DNA from: Bacteroidales bacterium
Lineage (GTDB): Bacteria > Bacteroidota > Bacteroidia > Bacteroidales > P3
Assembly (NCBI GenBank): GCA_017962545.1
Contig: JAGCVD010000019.1
Coordinates: 1 to 64,000 of the forward strand
DNA length: 64,000 nt
Reading direction: 5' to 3'
Shown: positions 40,969-49,718 of the stretch, piece by piece
How positions within the stretch are numbered: position 1 is the stretch's first letter
Layout of the letters: each line of letters begins with the position of its first letter
Made by a program: the position numbers and the translations under genes
The notes under the pieces: generated by a model
Told to the model about the DNA's origin: nothing
Seen by the model: the letters and a program-made list of their open reading frames with translations, nothing else
The model's database searches: none

Positions 40969-41559
40969 ATGGATAAGAAAGGATTCAACGAGCATTTGAC
41001 GCACGGCAAGAGCTATAGTTCGCAGGACCGCGGATGGCTGCGTGCCATGATGGCCAAGTATCCGTATTCGGCCGTGGTAGGTGTGATGGCATTGATGGCC
41101 GACCATGCCTTTGGCTTCGACAGCGAGGAGCAGCGGCGTGCAGTGGCCTTGTCAATGTGCGACGCCCAGGGACTCGGTGCATTGTTGGCTTCTGCCAGAC
41201 AGAAGACAGAAGAACCGCAGAGTTTCGATATTCTAAACGAAATCAATACATTCCAAGAGGTCTCCTTCAAGACGGCCCCCAAAAGTGTCATTCTGTCGAA
41301 TTTTCTCCAGATTGCTACGTCGGAAGATACGGAAAACATTGTCGGCGAGCCCACGCCTGCAGAGACAAGGGATAAAAAAAGTCTGACGGCAGACGTTTCG
41401 TTAGGTACTGAGACACTTGCAGTTATACTGGAGAAACAGGGCAAGTACGACAAGGCGCTGGCCATTTATGAGAATTTAATGGCGCGTAATCCCGAAAAAA
41501 GTAGTATTTTTGCACCCCGAATTGAGCGCCTGAAAGCGCTAATGGATAGTAATAAGTAA
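40969..41559 (+). CDS. hypothetical protein with C-terminal TPR-like motif
   Basis: 196 residues, no signal peptide. The N-terminal two thirds show no recognised domain (MDKKGFNEHLTHGKSYSSQ, then helices). The C-terminal 60 residues contain one TPR-like hairpin: ETLAVILEKQGKYDKALAIY followed by ENLMARNPEKSSIFAPRIERL. Proteins with this tail are commonly encoded just before secG in Bacteroidota (recalled), and secG follows 19 bp later. A cytoplasmic role related to secretion is possible but unproven. Confidence 0.8.
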   Translation: MDKKGFNEHLTHGKSYSSQDRGWLRAMMAKYPYSAVVGVMALMADHAFGFDSEEQRRAVALSMCDAQGLGALLASARQKTEEPQSFDILNEINTFQEVSFKTAPKSVILSNFLQIATSEDTENIVGEPTPAETRDKKSLTADVSLGTETLAVILEKQGKYDKALAIYENLMARNPEKSSIFAPRIERLKALMDSNK

Positions 41560-41578
41560 TTAATAATTAAATAGAAAG

Positions 41579-41905
41579 ATGTACACCTTTATTGTTATTT
41601 TGATTCTCATAGTCTGCGTGTTGCTGGCACTGGTGGTTCTTGTTCAGAACTCGAAAGGTGGCGGTCTGGCCGCCAACTTCTCGGCTCCTACGCAAGTGCT
41701 GGGTGCCCGTCAGTCGGCCGACTTTATCGAGAAAGCCACGTGGTGGCTCGCCGCCATACTGGTGGTGCTGTGCCTCGCGGCTACTATCTCTATACCCCAC
41801 CACAGTGCCGATAACGGCATCAACACGGAGGTGACGACTACTGGCGACGCCAGCCCAGTGCAGGCCGCCAGTCCTATCGCCGCTCCCACCGCCGACCAGC
41901 AGTAA
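41579..41905 (+). CDS. secG: SecG, preprotein translocase subunit
   Basis: 108 residues with two transmembrane segments (about 3-20, FIVILILIVCVLLALVVLV, and about 58-78, WWLAAILVVLCLAATISI). The loop between them has the SecG signature VQNSKGGGLAANFSA and the QVLGARQSADFIEKATW stretch. Partner of SecYE in protein export, needed by all the Sec/T9SS cargo genes here. The C-terminal tail is Ala, Thr, Pro rich, as usual in this phylum. It is followed 3 bp later by a helicase gene. Confidence 0.95.
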   Translation: MYTFIVILILIVCVLLALVVLVQNSKGGGLAANFSAPTQVLGARQSADFIEKATWWLAAILVVLCLAATISIPHHSADNGINTEVTTTGDASPVQAASPIAAPTADQQ

Positions 41906-41908
41906 GCC

Positions 41909-43360
41909 GTGGCAACGCCAGGCGTTGAGCAGGCTGTTACCAAGCTCATTCTATCGCACTTCCCGCATACTCCCACCGAGGGACAGCGGGAAGTGTGTGT
42001 TGCTATGTCACGCTTCCTGTTTGACGGCGACACTCGCTCGGCTTTCCTGTTGCGAGGCTATGCGGGTACGGGTAAGACCTCCCTGGTGTCGGCCTTGATA
42101 CAGACGTTGCCGCAGGTGCGTGTCAACTGTGTGCTGCTGGCACCCACGGGTCGTGCCGCCAAAGTGATCAGCGGCTACGCGCACAGGCCGGCCTACACTA
42201 TCCACAAGAAGATTTATATGACGGCTACCGATGCCACGGGAGCCATCCGCACGGTACGTGCCATCAACAAGCATGCCTATACTTTGTTTATCGTCGACGA
42301 GGCGTCGATGATAGGACTGGAGCCCGCGGGCTCACGGCACGGCCTTTTGGAGGATCTGGTGGATTATGTCTATGATGGCAACCATTGCCGCCTGATGTTC
42401 ATAGGCGACACGGCGCAGCTCCCCCCTGTGGGGCAGAGCGAGAGCCCTGCCCTTGATACCCGCTACCTGCAGGCCAGCTTTGGCCTGTCGGTGTTGGAGG
42501 GTGAACTTACAGAGGTGGTGCGTCAGCAGCAACTGTCGGGTATTCTTACCAACGCTACGGCCCTGCGGGGGCAGATTGCCCGGCTGGGGAGTGGCGACGA
42601 GGCTTGTATGCCGCTGTTTGCAGAGGCACCTGACGTGAAGGCCCTTATGGGTGAGGATCTGATGGAGGCGCTCTACCGAGAATACGACTCCTACGCCTTG
42701 GAGGATGTCGTCGTCATCACGCGAAGCAACAAACGGGCCAATCTGTTCAACCAGGGTATTCGCGCCAGCGTGCTCTTCCGTGAGGAGGAGGTCAACGCGG
42801 GCGACTACCTGATGGTGGTGAAGAACAACTATTACTGGCTCGACAACGACAGCAGCGTGGGCTTCATCGCCAACGGTGACATCGTGGAGGTGCTCGGCGT
42901 GCGCAACGTGCAAGAACTCTATGGATTCCGTTTCGCCGATGCCACGGTGCGCTTCGTCGACTATCCCGACGAGCCTACACTCGACTGCAAGTTGCTGCTG
43001 TCGACGCTCTACAGCGAGGCGCCTTCATTGACATCGGAAGAGCAGGATCGTCTGTATACGGCGGTCATGGAGGACTATGCCGACCTGCCGCACAAGGCCG
43101 ACAGACTGCGTGAACTGCGTCAGAATCCCTACTATAATGCGTTGCAGGTTAAGTTCTCCTATGCCCTGACTTGTCATAAGACGCAAGGCGGTCAGTGGCG
43201 TACCGTCATCATTGACCAAGGTTTTCTGCCACCCGACATGGCGCTGGACCGCGATTGGTTGCGGTGGCTTTACACGGCGTTCACCCGCGCCACAGAGCGT
43301 GTCTATCTGCTTAACTTTGAGAAACGTTTCTTTGAGACGGCTGACGGTGACAGGCCATGA
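41909..43360 (+). CDS. RecD/AAA-type DNA helicase (UvrD-like C-terminal domain)
   Basis: 483 residues from a GTG at 41909, 3 bp after the secG stop; the next in-frame ATG would remove conserved sequence. Walker A is RGYAGTGKTSLVSAL, motif Ia LLAPTGRAAKVIS, Walker B LFIVDEASMIG, motif III LMFIGDTAQLPPVGQSE. The C-terminal UvrD_C_2 part has FSYALTCHKTQGGQWRTVII and WLYTAFTRATERVYLL. It is smaller than RecD2 and has no RecBC neighbours, like the stand-alone RecD-like helicases of Bacteroidota. Its last 50 bp overlap the facing acyltransferase gene. Confidence 0.9.
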   Translation: MATPGVEQAVTKLILSHFPHTPTEGQREVCVAMSRFLFDGDTRSAFLLRGYAGTGKTSLVSALIQTLPQVRVNCVLLAPTGRAAKVISGYAHRPAYTIHKKIYMTATDATGAIRTVRAINKHAYTLFIVDEASMIGLEPAGSRHGLLEDLVDYVYDGNHCRLMFIGDTAQLPPVGQSESPALDTRYLQASFGLSVLEGELTEVVRQQQLSGILTNATALRGQIARLGSGDEACMPLFAEAPDVKALMGEDLMEALYREYDSYALEDVVVITRSNKRANLFNQGIRASVLFREEEVNAGDYLMVVKNNYYWLDNDSSVGFIANGDIVEVLGVRNVQELYGFRFADATVRFVDYPDEPTLDCKLLLSTLYSEAPSLTSEEQDRLYTAVMEDYADLPHKADRLRELRQNPYYNALQVKFSYALTCHKTQGGQWRTVIIDQGFLPPDMALDRDWLRWLYTAFTRATERVYLLNFEKRFFETADGDRP

Positions 43361-44432
43361 CGGGAGCCGCGTAGGTCTCAATCATTATTTGTCTCATTTC
43401 GACTTCGGGCAGCGTCTCGAGGCGTTGGAGGAACTGTGAGCGTGTGAGCTCGGTATAGCGTCCATGTTGCTCTTGGCCTGTCAAGAGACTATAGGCTACA
43501 TGGTTGGTGGGCATCAGGCGGTAGTTCCCTTGAATGCTGCGGTCGAGCACTGTGGCCACATGGTCACAGAGGTTGACGCCTTGCGGCGGCACCAGATCGC
43601 GTTGTGAAAGCGGTGCGCCGATGGTGAGATGCACCTTGCCTTTGGGACCGATGATGCCGGTGGCCACACTCTTCAGATCCTCGTGTGGCGCTTTCTGATA
43701 GCCGCCATGGCGGAGATGGTACAGCTCGTTGGCTTTCATCAGGTCGCAGGGGTCCCACTCGTAACTGATGGTGAGGGGTACGATATGAAGGTCGGCCAAA
43801 GCTTGCAGAGGGTTGTCGGGATGGCTCAGTGTGAGCATCTTTATCATGGCTGCCGCCGTGACGTCGTGGCCGTCTTTGGCACGACCGTTGTTTTGTGCTA
43901 TCCAGGCGGACTGGCGTTCGACGGTGATAAGGTGGGTGAGGTAGTTGGAGAGGTGGCTCAGGTTGTTGTAGAAAGCCCGTGGCGTGCCGCCACGAGCCAT
44001 GGGTATCAGTTTGTTGCTGCGGAAAAGGTCTTCCATGACAGGCAGTGAGAGCAGGTTGTTGCCGAAGACGATGTACGACGTCTCGCCGCGGTGCTCGAGC
44101 AGAAGGTGTTGTAGCAGGAAGGCGTCGAGCGTGATGTCGCGGTGGTTTGAGACGAAGAGGTAGGGTACGCCGCGACGCAGGTGTTTGAGACCCGAATGGG
44201 TGAAGCAGGTCGTCGTGGTGGCAATGATGCGGCGTATAGCATCGTTCATGAAAGTGGATTGGAACTGGAAGATGGTTTTGATAGAGAGCAGTTTGTCGCG
44301 TTCCTCCCCGATGTCGGCGTTGGGGTAGATGAAACGTATCGCTTGAGGGAAGAGGTCCCAGTCAGCAATGCGGCGCAACGCTGCTGGTAACTCGCTGTCG
44401 CGATACGGACGGATGTCGTCGAAAGAGTCCAT
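43311..44432 (-). CDS. glycerol-phosphate acyltransferase-like protein
   Basis: 373 residues. The PlsC-type acyltransferase motif I is SNHRDITLDAFLL (near 93-105; NHRDI replaces the usual NHxxxxD, as in PlsB-like forms), followed by VFGNNLL and a positively charged IPMARGG block, then IVPLTISYEWDP. No transmembrane segment is obvious, suggesting a peripheral membrane enzyme. It begins one base inside the stop of gpsA (TGATG), which makes glycerol-3-phosphate, so a role in phospholipid acylation fits. The last 50 bp overlap the convergent helicase gene; the C-terminal tail CHRQPSQRNVSQS is probably dispensable. Confidence 0.85.
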   Translation of the reverse strand: MDSFDDIRPYRDSELPAALRRIADWDLFPQAIRFIYPNADIGEERDKLLSIKTIFQFQSTFMNDAIRRIIATTTTCFTHSGLKHLRRGVPYLFVSNHRDITLDAFLLQHLLLEHRGETSYIVFGNNLLSLPVMEDLFRSNKLIPMARGGTPRAFYNNLSHLSNYLTHLITVERQSAWIAQNNGRAKDGHDVTAAAMIKMLTLSHPDNPLQALADLHIVPLTISYEWDPCDLMKANELYHLRHGGYQKAPHEDLKSVATGIIGPKGKVHLTIGAPLSQRDLVPPQGVNLCDHVATVLDRSIQGNYRLMPTNHVAYSLLTGQEQHGRYTELTRSQFLQRLETLPEVEMRQIMIETYAAPVMACHRQPSQRNVSQS

Positions 44433-45391
44433 CAGAGGATGTTGTCAATGAGATGCTTGATATGTTCCCCAGGATTAGCGCCTTGATAGAGGATGCCGTA
44501 TACGGCATCCGCAATGGGGGTGTCGTCGGTTGCGAGGTCGTGCATGACGGCTGCCGAGTAGTAGCCCTCGGCCACCATGCCGGTGGAACGGAAATGTTCT
44601 TCGGGGCTGACGCCCTGCGCCACGGCTATGCCAAGGGCGCGGTTGCGACTGTGGTGTGAGAAGCAGGTGACTATCAGGTCGCTCAGCAGGCGGAAGGCCA
44701 TCGTTGTCTCGGGGATAAGACCCTGTAGTTCGTGGGCGGCGGCGGTGGTGAGCACGGCAACGAGGTTGTCGCCGTAACCCAGGCCGACAGCCATGCCGGC
44801 TGCAATGGCGTAGACATTCTTGGCCATGCCGCAGAGTTCGATGGCGGTGACATCGGTGCTGGCGGAAGTGTGTATGTAGCTGCAACCCAGCAGGGCGGAG
44901 ACATTGTTGGCCAGTAGAGGCGAGGCGGAGGCGACGGTGAGGAAGGTGTCTTTGCCTTCGGCGACCTCCTCGGCGTGGCTGGGACCGCTGACGACGCAAC
45001 AGTTCTCTGGCGCGACCGACAACTGCTGTTCCAAGTATTGCGACACGCTCAGTCGGCACTGGGGTATATACCCCTTGACGGCCGAGACAAAGCGCTTGCC
45101 ACGGTAAGCTTCGGTGGGCAACAGGGCGAGGGTGTCGGCGAGATAGACCGAGGGGACGGCCAGTATCAGCAGGTCGCTGGCAGCTACCGTGGCGGCCAGG
45201 TCGGTGCTGACGTTGATGCGTGTGGTGTCGAATTGCAATGCTGTCAGGTGACGAGGATTCCGCCCTGTGGCGGCCAGACTGGCGTGCACCTCACTGTTGC
45301 GCACCCACCAGTTCAGCGTCAGGTGTTCGTCTCCGAGTAGTATTTTAACAATCGCAGTAGCCCAGCTGCCACTGCCAATCACTGCTATCAT
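44432..45391 (-). CDS. gpsA: glycerol-3-phosphate dehydrogenase [NAD(P)+]
   Basis: 319 residues; reduces dihydroxyacetone phosphate for phospholipid synthesis. The Rossmann motif is VIGSGSWATAIVKIL (about 4-18). Family blocks: VSAVKGYIPQ, VVSGPSHAEEVAEG, CGMAKNVYAIAAGMAVGLGYGDN with the catalytic lysine, and RNRALG near the end. The length is normal. It overlaps the acyltransferase gene by one base, so the two make a lipid-precursor operon. A TATCTTTG box is 61 bases upstream. Confidence 0.95.
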   Translation of the reverse strand: MIAVIGSGSWATAIVKILLGDEHLTLNWWVRNSEVHASLAATGRNPRHLTALQFDTTRINVSTDLAATVAASDLLILAVPSVYLADTLALLPTEAYRGKRFVSAVKGYIPQCRLSVSQYLEQQLSVAPENCCVVSGPSHAEEVAEGKDTFLTVASASPLLANNVSALLGCSYIHTSASTDVTAIELCGMAKNVYAIAAGMAVGLGYGDNLVAVLTTAAAHELQGLIPETTMAFRLLSDLIVTCFSHHSRNRALGIAVAQGVSPEEHFRSTGMVAEGYYSAAVMHDLATDDTPIADAVYGILYQGANPGEHIKHLIDNIL

Positions 45392-45451
45392 CTTGTATAT
45401 TATTTGTTTCCGCGGGAGCTACATGATTTGTGTTGACTTCCGATGGAGTTG

Positions 45452-45459
45452 CAAAGATA
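45452..45459 (-). promoter_or_regulatory. TAnnTTTG -7 box for gpsA
   Basis: Minus-strand TATCTTTG (45459-45452), with a possible ATTG -33 at 45482-45485, 22 bases away. Confidence 0.55.
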
Positions 45460-45543
45460 CGACTTTTTTTAGAATTGATAACAATGATATGTTAAAGGAA
45501 GTTAACTGTAACTCTTGTTGGGTGTCGTGCAGGGAAAAAGAAA

Positions 45544-45565
45544 AGCGGCTCCGATGGGAGCCGCT
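45544..45565 (-). terminator. rho-independent terminator of the HU gene
   Basis: AGCGGCTCC (45544-45552), loop GATG, GGAGCCGCT (45557-45565); on the minus strand it is followed by TTTCTTTTTCCC. 25 bp after the HU stop. Confidence 0.88.
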
Positions 45566-45590
45566 CTCTGTTCATTCTGTGAGGAAAACC

Positions 45591-45878
45591 TTATTTCTTC
45601 TTGGCGGTTTTCTTCTTGGCGAGGAGGTTGCTGCCAGCTTTGAACTTGGCGACCTTCTTGGCGGGCACTTTGACGGGCTTGCCGGTCTGCGGGTTCTTGG
45701 CGGTGCGGGCCTTACGCTCGACAACGCTGAAGGTGCCGAAGCCGATAAGGGTCACTTTCTCGCCTTTGTTCAGCTTCTCCTGGATGGAGGCGAAGCAGGC
45801 GTTCATGGCAGCTTTGGCAGCCACTTTGGTCATGCCGGTCTTTGCGGCCATGGCGTTAACAAGTTCAGTTTTGTTCAT
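45591..45878 (-). CDS. HU family DNA-binding protein
   Basis: 95 residues from the ATG at 45878 (MNKTELVNAMAAKTGM). The HU core is complete: GEKVTLIGFGTFSVVERKARTAKNPQTG with the DNA-intercalating proline motif, then a Lys/Ala-rich tail (KKTAKKK) longer than in E. coli. Nucleoid-associated, dimeric, non-specific. It stands alone, with its own promoter and terminator. Confidence 0.96.
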   Translation of the reverse strand: MNKTELVNAMAAKTGMTKVAAKAAMNACFASIQEKLNKGEKVTLIGFGTFSVVERKARTAKNPQTGKPVKVPAKKVAKFKAGSNLLAKKKTAKKK

Positions 45879-45926
45879 AATGATGTTGTTTAAAAGGTTA
45901 TTAATTAACTGATTTATTTCACGCTG

Positions 45927-45959
45927 CAAATGTAAGAATTTTTTTTCATGTGCACCAAA
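45927..45959 (-). promoter_or_regulatory. sigma-ABfr promoter of the HU gene
   Basis: Minus strand: TTTG at 45959-45956, a 21-base spacer, TACATTTG at 45934-45927. The leader is about 45 bases to the ATG at 45878. Confidence 0.65.
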
Positions 45960-46003
45960 TTTTTTTTCACATTTTTTTAACTTTTTTTATTTGTGTATTT
46001 CAA

Positions 46004-46936
46004 TCATACTAATAACCAGTTAGTTATATTTTTGCCACGAAGGAATTCCTCGATGCTATTTTTCTTTTTTCCAGCCATTTGCAGGCTTAAAATCTCCACA
46101 AATCCATCTGCTACGCCGATTTTTAGCACCCTTTTCCCGTCACAAAATAGCGTGTTTTTCGTTGCTGCAGGGGCTTTTTGGAAGTGTGCATCAAATACTT
46201 TGAAAGGCACTTCGTCGCCCTCCTGTGAGCGGAGGGTCATGGTGGCGGCAGGGTAGGGGGCGAGGCCGCGGATGAAGTCGATGACCTGCTGCCCAGGACG
46301 GCTGAAGTCAATGCGGCAGTCTTCCTTGAAGATTTTGGGTGCAGGACAAGGGAGCCCCTGCTGGGGCTGAGGGATAAGGATGCCGTCGGCGATGCCGTCA
46401 AGGGTGCGTGTCACAAGACTGCGACCCATGGTCGCCAGACGGTCGTGCAGTGTGCCAGCGTTGTCGTCGGGTGTGATGGGGGTGCGCTCCTGCAACAGGA
46501 TGGCACCCTCGTCGATGTGATGGTTGAGGAGGAAGGTGGTGACGCCGGTCTCCTGTTCGCCATTGATGATGGCCCAGTTGATGGGCGCTGCGCCGCGGTA
46601 GCGGGGCAGCAACGAGGCGTGGAGGTTGAAAGTGCCGTGGGGTGGCATGTTCCACACCGCCTCGGGAAGCATACGGAAGGCCACCACGACGAAGCAGTCG
46701 GCCTGATAGGCCTGCAGGGCGGCAAGGAAGGCCTCGTCGCGGAGTTTCTCGGGCTGCAGCAGGGGCAGGTTGTGGTCGAGGGCATACTGCTTCACGGGAC
46801 TGTAGACCACCGTCTGTCCGCGGCCTGCCTGCCGGTCGGGAACGGTGACGACAGCCACAACCTCGTGCGAGGAGTGCATGATGGCGTCGAGACTTTCAAC
46901 GGCGAAGTCGGGGGTACCGAAGTACACTATTCTCAT
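46004..46936 (-). CDS. fmt: methionyl-tRNA formyltransferase
   Basis: 310 residues; formylates initiator Met-tRNA. The N-terminal FGTPDFAVESLDAI and the catalytic block NLHASLLPRYRGAAPINWAI (Asn and His of the formyl site) are present, with the Asp in HIDEGAILLQ. The C-terminal anticodon-like domain ends in KKKNSIEEFLRGKNITNW. ribH stops at the base next to its ATG, so the genes are directly abutting. Normal length. Confidence 0.96.
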   Translation of the reverse strand: MRIVYFGTPDFAVESLDAIMHSSHEVVAVVTVPDRQAGRGQTVVYSPVKQYALDHNLPLLQPEKLRDEAFLAALQAYQADCFVVVAFRMLPEAVWNMPPHGTFNLHASLLPRYRGAAPINWAIINGEQETGVTTFLLNHHIDEGAILLQERTPITPDDNAGTLHDRLATMGRSLVTRTLDGIADGILIPQPQQGLPCPAPKIFKEDCRIDFSRPGQQVIDFIRGLAPYPAATMTLRSQEGDEVPFKVFDAHFQKAPAATKNTLFCDGKRVLKIGVADGFVEILSLQMAGKKKNSIEEFLRGKNITNWLLV

Positions 46937-47437
46937 TTAGCAGGGTATTTCAAAGTTGATGTCGCGGTCGAGGGCCACCATCTTGAGGGCGGTGATAGCA
47001 CCTTCGACGCCTTTGTTGCCGTGGCGGCCGCCAGCACGGTCGAGGGCCTGCTGCATAGTGTTGCAGGTGAGGACGCTGAAGATAACAGGTTTGCCATGCT
47101 TGAGGGCCACGTTGGTGATGCCTTGCGAGACGGCCTGGCAGATGAACTCGAAGTGGCGAGTCTCTCCCTGAATGACACAGCCGATACAAATGACGGCATC
47201 GACGAAGGTGCGTGTCAACAGCAGGTCGGCGGCGGTGGTGAGCTCGAAGGTGCCGGGGACGCGGATAACGGTGAGGTTCTCTTCTTTCACGCCGTGCTCC
47301 ACCAGTGTGTCGATGGCACCCTGGCACATGGCGTTGGTCACCTCAGGGTTCCATTCAGCGGCAATAATACCTATTGTATAGTCTTTACCGTCGGGGATTG
47401 TCGTTGGGTCGTAGTCGGAAAGGTTGGTCTTTTTCAT
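46937..47437 (-). CDS. ribH: 6,7-dimethyl-8-ribityllumazine synthase
   Basis: 166 residues from the ATG at 47437; penultimate step of riboflavin synthesis. Substrate-site blocks: AAEWNPEV, VPGTFELTTAADLLL, CIGCVIQGETRHFEF, with the catalytic His in ETRHFEF. It forms icosahedral or pentameric shells in other bacteria. The riboflavin gene ribD is 43 kb away, so the pathway is dispersed. It lies 4 bp downstream of the rpoN-M23 fusion. Confidence 0.96.
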   Translation of the reverse strand: MKKTNLSDYDPTTIPDGKDYTIGIIAAEWNPEVTNAMCQGAIDTLVEHGVKEENLTVIRVPGTFELTTAADLLLTRTFVDAVICIGCVIQGETRHFEFICQAVSQGITNVALKHGKPVIFSVLTCNTMQQALDRAGGRHGNKGVEGAITALKMVALDRDINFEIPC

Positions 47438-47441
47438 ATTG

Positions 47442-49709
47442 TCAAAAGTCTTGTGGGTTGATAACGGTGGGTTGGTTCTTGGGACGTTTCTTGCCTTCGC
47501 GGATGATGCTGCCGTCGGCTTTGTAGTCGAGGGTCTCGCCCTTGCGGGGTTGGCGGATGCCGAAGTAGCTCTTGTCGAGGTGCAGGCGGCGGGTGCGCAG
47601 GGCATAGTTCTTGAAGTCGAGAATCCACTCGGGGTCGAAAGTCTGGTAGAGGAAGCGGCATTCGAAGTGCAGGTGGGGTCCTGTGGAGTTGCCGCTGCTG
47701 CCGCCGAGACCTATCACCTCGCCGGCGCTGACCTGCTGGTTTGTGTGCACGTTGATTTTCGACAGATGGCCGTAGAGCGTCTCCAGCCCGTTGAGGTGGC
47801 GCACAACGATGCAATTGCCATAGCCGCCCATGCGGGAGGCTATGCGTACCGTGCCGCCAAAAGCGGCACGGATGGGCTCGCCGGTGCGCAATGCTATGTC
47901 GACACCATGGTGCCCTCGGTGCCAGCGCCAGCCGTAGGCGCTACTTTTCAGCCCTTTGACGGGGAAGCAGAAGTCGGCGCTATCGCGTACCAGCAGCAGG
48001 TTTATCTCGTCGGGCAGCATGTCCAGCTTGGTGCGGCCGAGAGGATTGACGCGGTTGTGGGGAAAGGTCTCGTACCACATAGGCACCATGGATGGGTTGG
48101 CTTTGGTGTCAGGCGTTGGCTGTTCGGTGGCAGGAGTGGGCTTTTCGGTCTTCTTGGGACTGACAGAGGGTGTGGCTGTTGCAGGAGCTTTTTTCTCGCT
48201 GACTGTCGGCGTGGTCTGTCGGGAGGCTTCCAGACGCAGCGAGATGATGGAGTCGTAATAGGAGGTCTGGGCCATGAGGCTGTGGGTGCCAGCCAATAGG
48301 AACAACAGCACGATAAGTCGCCGCAGACGCGCCACGGGGATGCCGAGCTGCTCGCGGTACTTGGCTACGGTGCGCCGTGCCAGAGGCAGCCCTTGCTCGT
48401 TGAGCATCTTGGCCAGCGCATCGTCGGACAGCGGAGCACGCTTGTCTTCTTTCTCAATCACCTCCTGCAGGCGCTGTTTGATGGTCTCGATAGCCACTTC
48501 CTCGCCGTCGTCGGTGGCCATTCCTTTGGAGAAACAATCTTTCAAAGGGATGGTGCCGAAGTCGGTCTGCAAGTATTTGCTGTTGGCCATGCGTGACACG
48601 GTGCTGATGTCCAGACCTGTGGCTTCGGCCACCTCGCGCTGGCGCAGCGGCACCAGATGGTCGGGGTTGCCGCTGAGCAGGAACTGGCGCTGGTGCTTGA
48701 TGATGTAGCGCATGACACGCACGATGGTGTCGTGCCGTTGTTGCAGCAGGTCGATGAATCCTTGGGCGTCGGCTTGTTTGGTGCGTAGGAACTGGATGGT
48801 GGAACGGTCGCCTTTCTCAGCTTCCATCTCACGCAGCATGTCGGTGTAATATTCGTTGATGCTCAACAAGGGCAGGTGGCTGTCGTTGAGGTAGAATTGC
48901 AGCTGTCCGTCGTGTTGTGTGAGCACGATGTCGGGGATGATGGCCGTGGCTCCGTCGTTGTCGATGTCCAACGAGCCGCCGGGTTTGGGATTGAGGTGGC
49001 GGATGATGTCGGAGGCTTTCTGGAATAGGGGTTCGTCGATGCCGATGGCGTCGCAGATGTGCTCGTAACGGTGGCTGGCGAAGTCGTCGAAATGGTCACG
49101 GACAATCGCCATGGCGGTACGGAGTTCAGTGTCTTGTGACTGGCTCTCCAGCCTTTTCAACTGCAACAGCAGACACTCTCTGAGGTTGCGTGCGCCTATG
49201 CCCGGGGGGTCGAGGCTCTGCACAATGCGGAGCACCTCCTCCATCTCGTCTTTCGAGGCTTCAATACCTTGGCGGAAAGCCAAGTCGTTGGCCACCAAAG
49301 CTAGGTCGCGGCTGAGGTAGCCAGCATCGTCGAGGGTGCCGATAATCTCGGTGGCGATGGTTTGCTGTCGCTCGGTCAGTGGCCGCAAGGACAATTGGTC
49401 GAGCAGTCGCTCGGTGAACGACAGGGTGTCGCTGACCACGAACTCACGGTGCACCGTGTTGGGGTCGTGCTCCAGATGTTCGCGGTAGTCGTAGTCTTCT
49501 TCATCGGCCGAGTCCCAGTCCGACAGGTTGTTGTCGGTTGCCGGCAAAGACTGTTCTTCGGGCATCTCGGCATCGAGCAGGGGGTTCTTCTCCAGCTCTT
49601 CTTTGATGGCCTGCTCCAACTCGGTGACAGGCAACTGCAACAGCCGCATCAGTTGTATCTGCTGAGGCGAGAGTTTCTGCTGCAGTTGCTGTCGCTGGAG
49701 TTGCTTCAT
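47442..49709 (-). CDS. rpoN: fusion of RNA polymerase sigma-54 factor (RpoN) and M23 metallopeptidase
   Basis: 755 residues in one uninterrupted frame. Residues 1-463 are a complete sigma-54: region I (KQLQRQQLQQKLSPQQIQLM, LPVTELEQAIKEELEKNPLL), an acidic region II, the core-binding part, the HTH (REVAEATGLDISTVSRMANS), and the RpoN box ARRTVAKYRE at 444-453. Immediately after the usual RpoN end (QLGIPVARLR) comes LIVLLFLLAGTHSLMAQ, a signal-peptide-like helix (464-481). After a Thr/Pro/Lys linker, an M23 lysostaphin-like domain (585-690) has its zinc and catalytic residues: H600, D604, H648, H679 and H681. Normal RpoN is about 480 residues. GTG at 48335 (Val459) would begin a plausible signal peptide, so a separate M23 protein from an internal start is possible. 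The nearest CGA would become a TGA stop by one change. ribH follows 4 bp later. Confidence 0.85.
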   Translation of the reverse strand: MKQLQRQQLQQKLSPQQIQLMRLLQLPVTELEQAIKEELEKNPLLDAEMPEEQSLPATDNNLSDWDSADEEDYDYREHLEHDPNTVHREFVVSDTLSFTERLLDQLSLRPLTERQQTIATEIIGTLDDAGYLSRDLALVANDLAFRQGIEASKDEMEEVLRIVQSLDPPGIGARNLRECLLLQLKRLESQSQDTELRTAMAIVRDHFDDFASHRYEHICDAIGIDEPLFQKASDIIRHLNPKPGGSLDIDNDGATAIIPDIVLTQHDGQLQFYLNDSHLPLLSINEYYTDMLREMEAEKGDRSTIQFLRTKQADAQGFIDLLQQRHDTIVRVMRYIIKHQRQFLLSGNPDHLVPLRQREVAEATGLDISTVSRMANSKYLQTDFGTIPLKDCFSKGMATDDGEEVAIETIKQRLQEVIEKEDKRAPLSDDALAKMLNEQGLPLARRTVAKYREQLGIPVARLRRLIVLLFLLAGTHSLMAQTSYYDSIISLRLEASRQTTPTVSEKKAPATATPSVSPKKTEKPTPATEQPTPDTKANPSMVPMWYETFPHNRVNPLGRTKLDMLPDEINLLLVRDSADFCFPVKGLKSSAYGWRWHRGHHGVDIALRTGEPIRAAFGGTVRIASRMGGYGNCIVVRHLNGLETLYGHLSKINVHTNQQVSAGEVIGLGGSSGNSTGPHLHFECRFLYQTFDPEWILDFKNYALRTRRLHLDKSYFGIRQPRKGETLDYKADGSIIREGKKRPKNQPTVINPQDF

Positions 49710-49718
49710 TTAGTCTCC

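Noticed and set aside
48300..48345. rpoN-M23 fusion as a frameshift sequencing error
   Set aside because: All three minus-strand frames lack a stop around the junction, so an indel would not recreate two separate genes. A missed substitution (CGA for TGA) remains possible and is stated in the finding.
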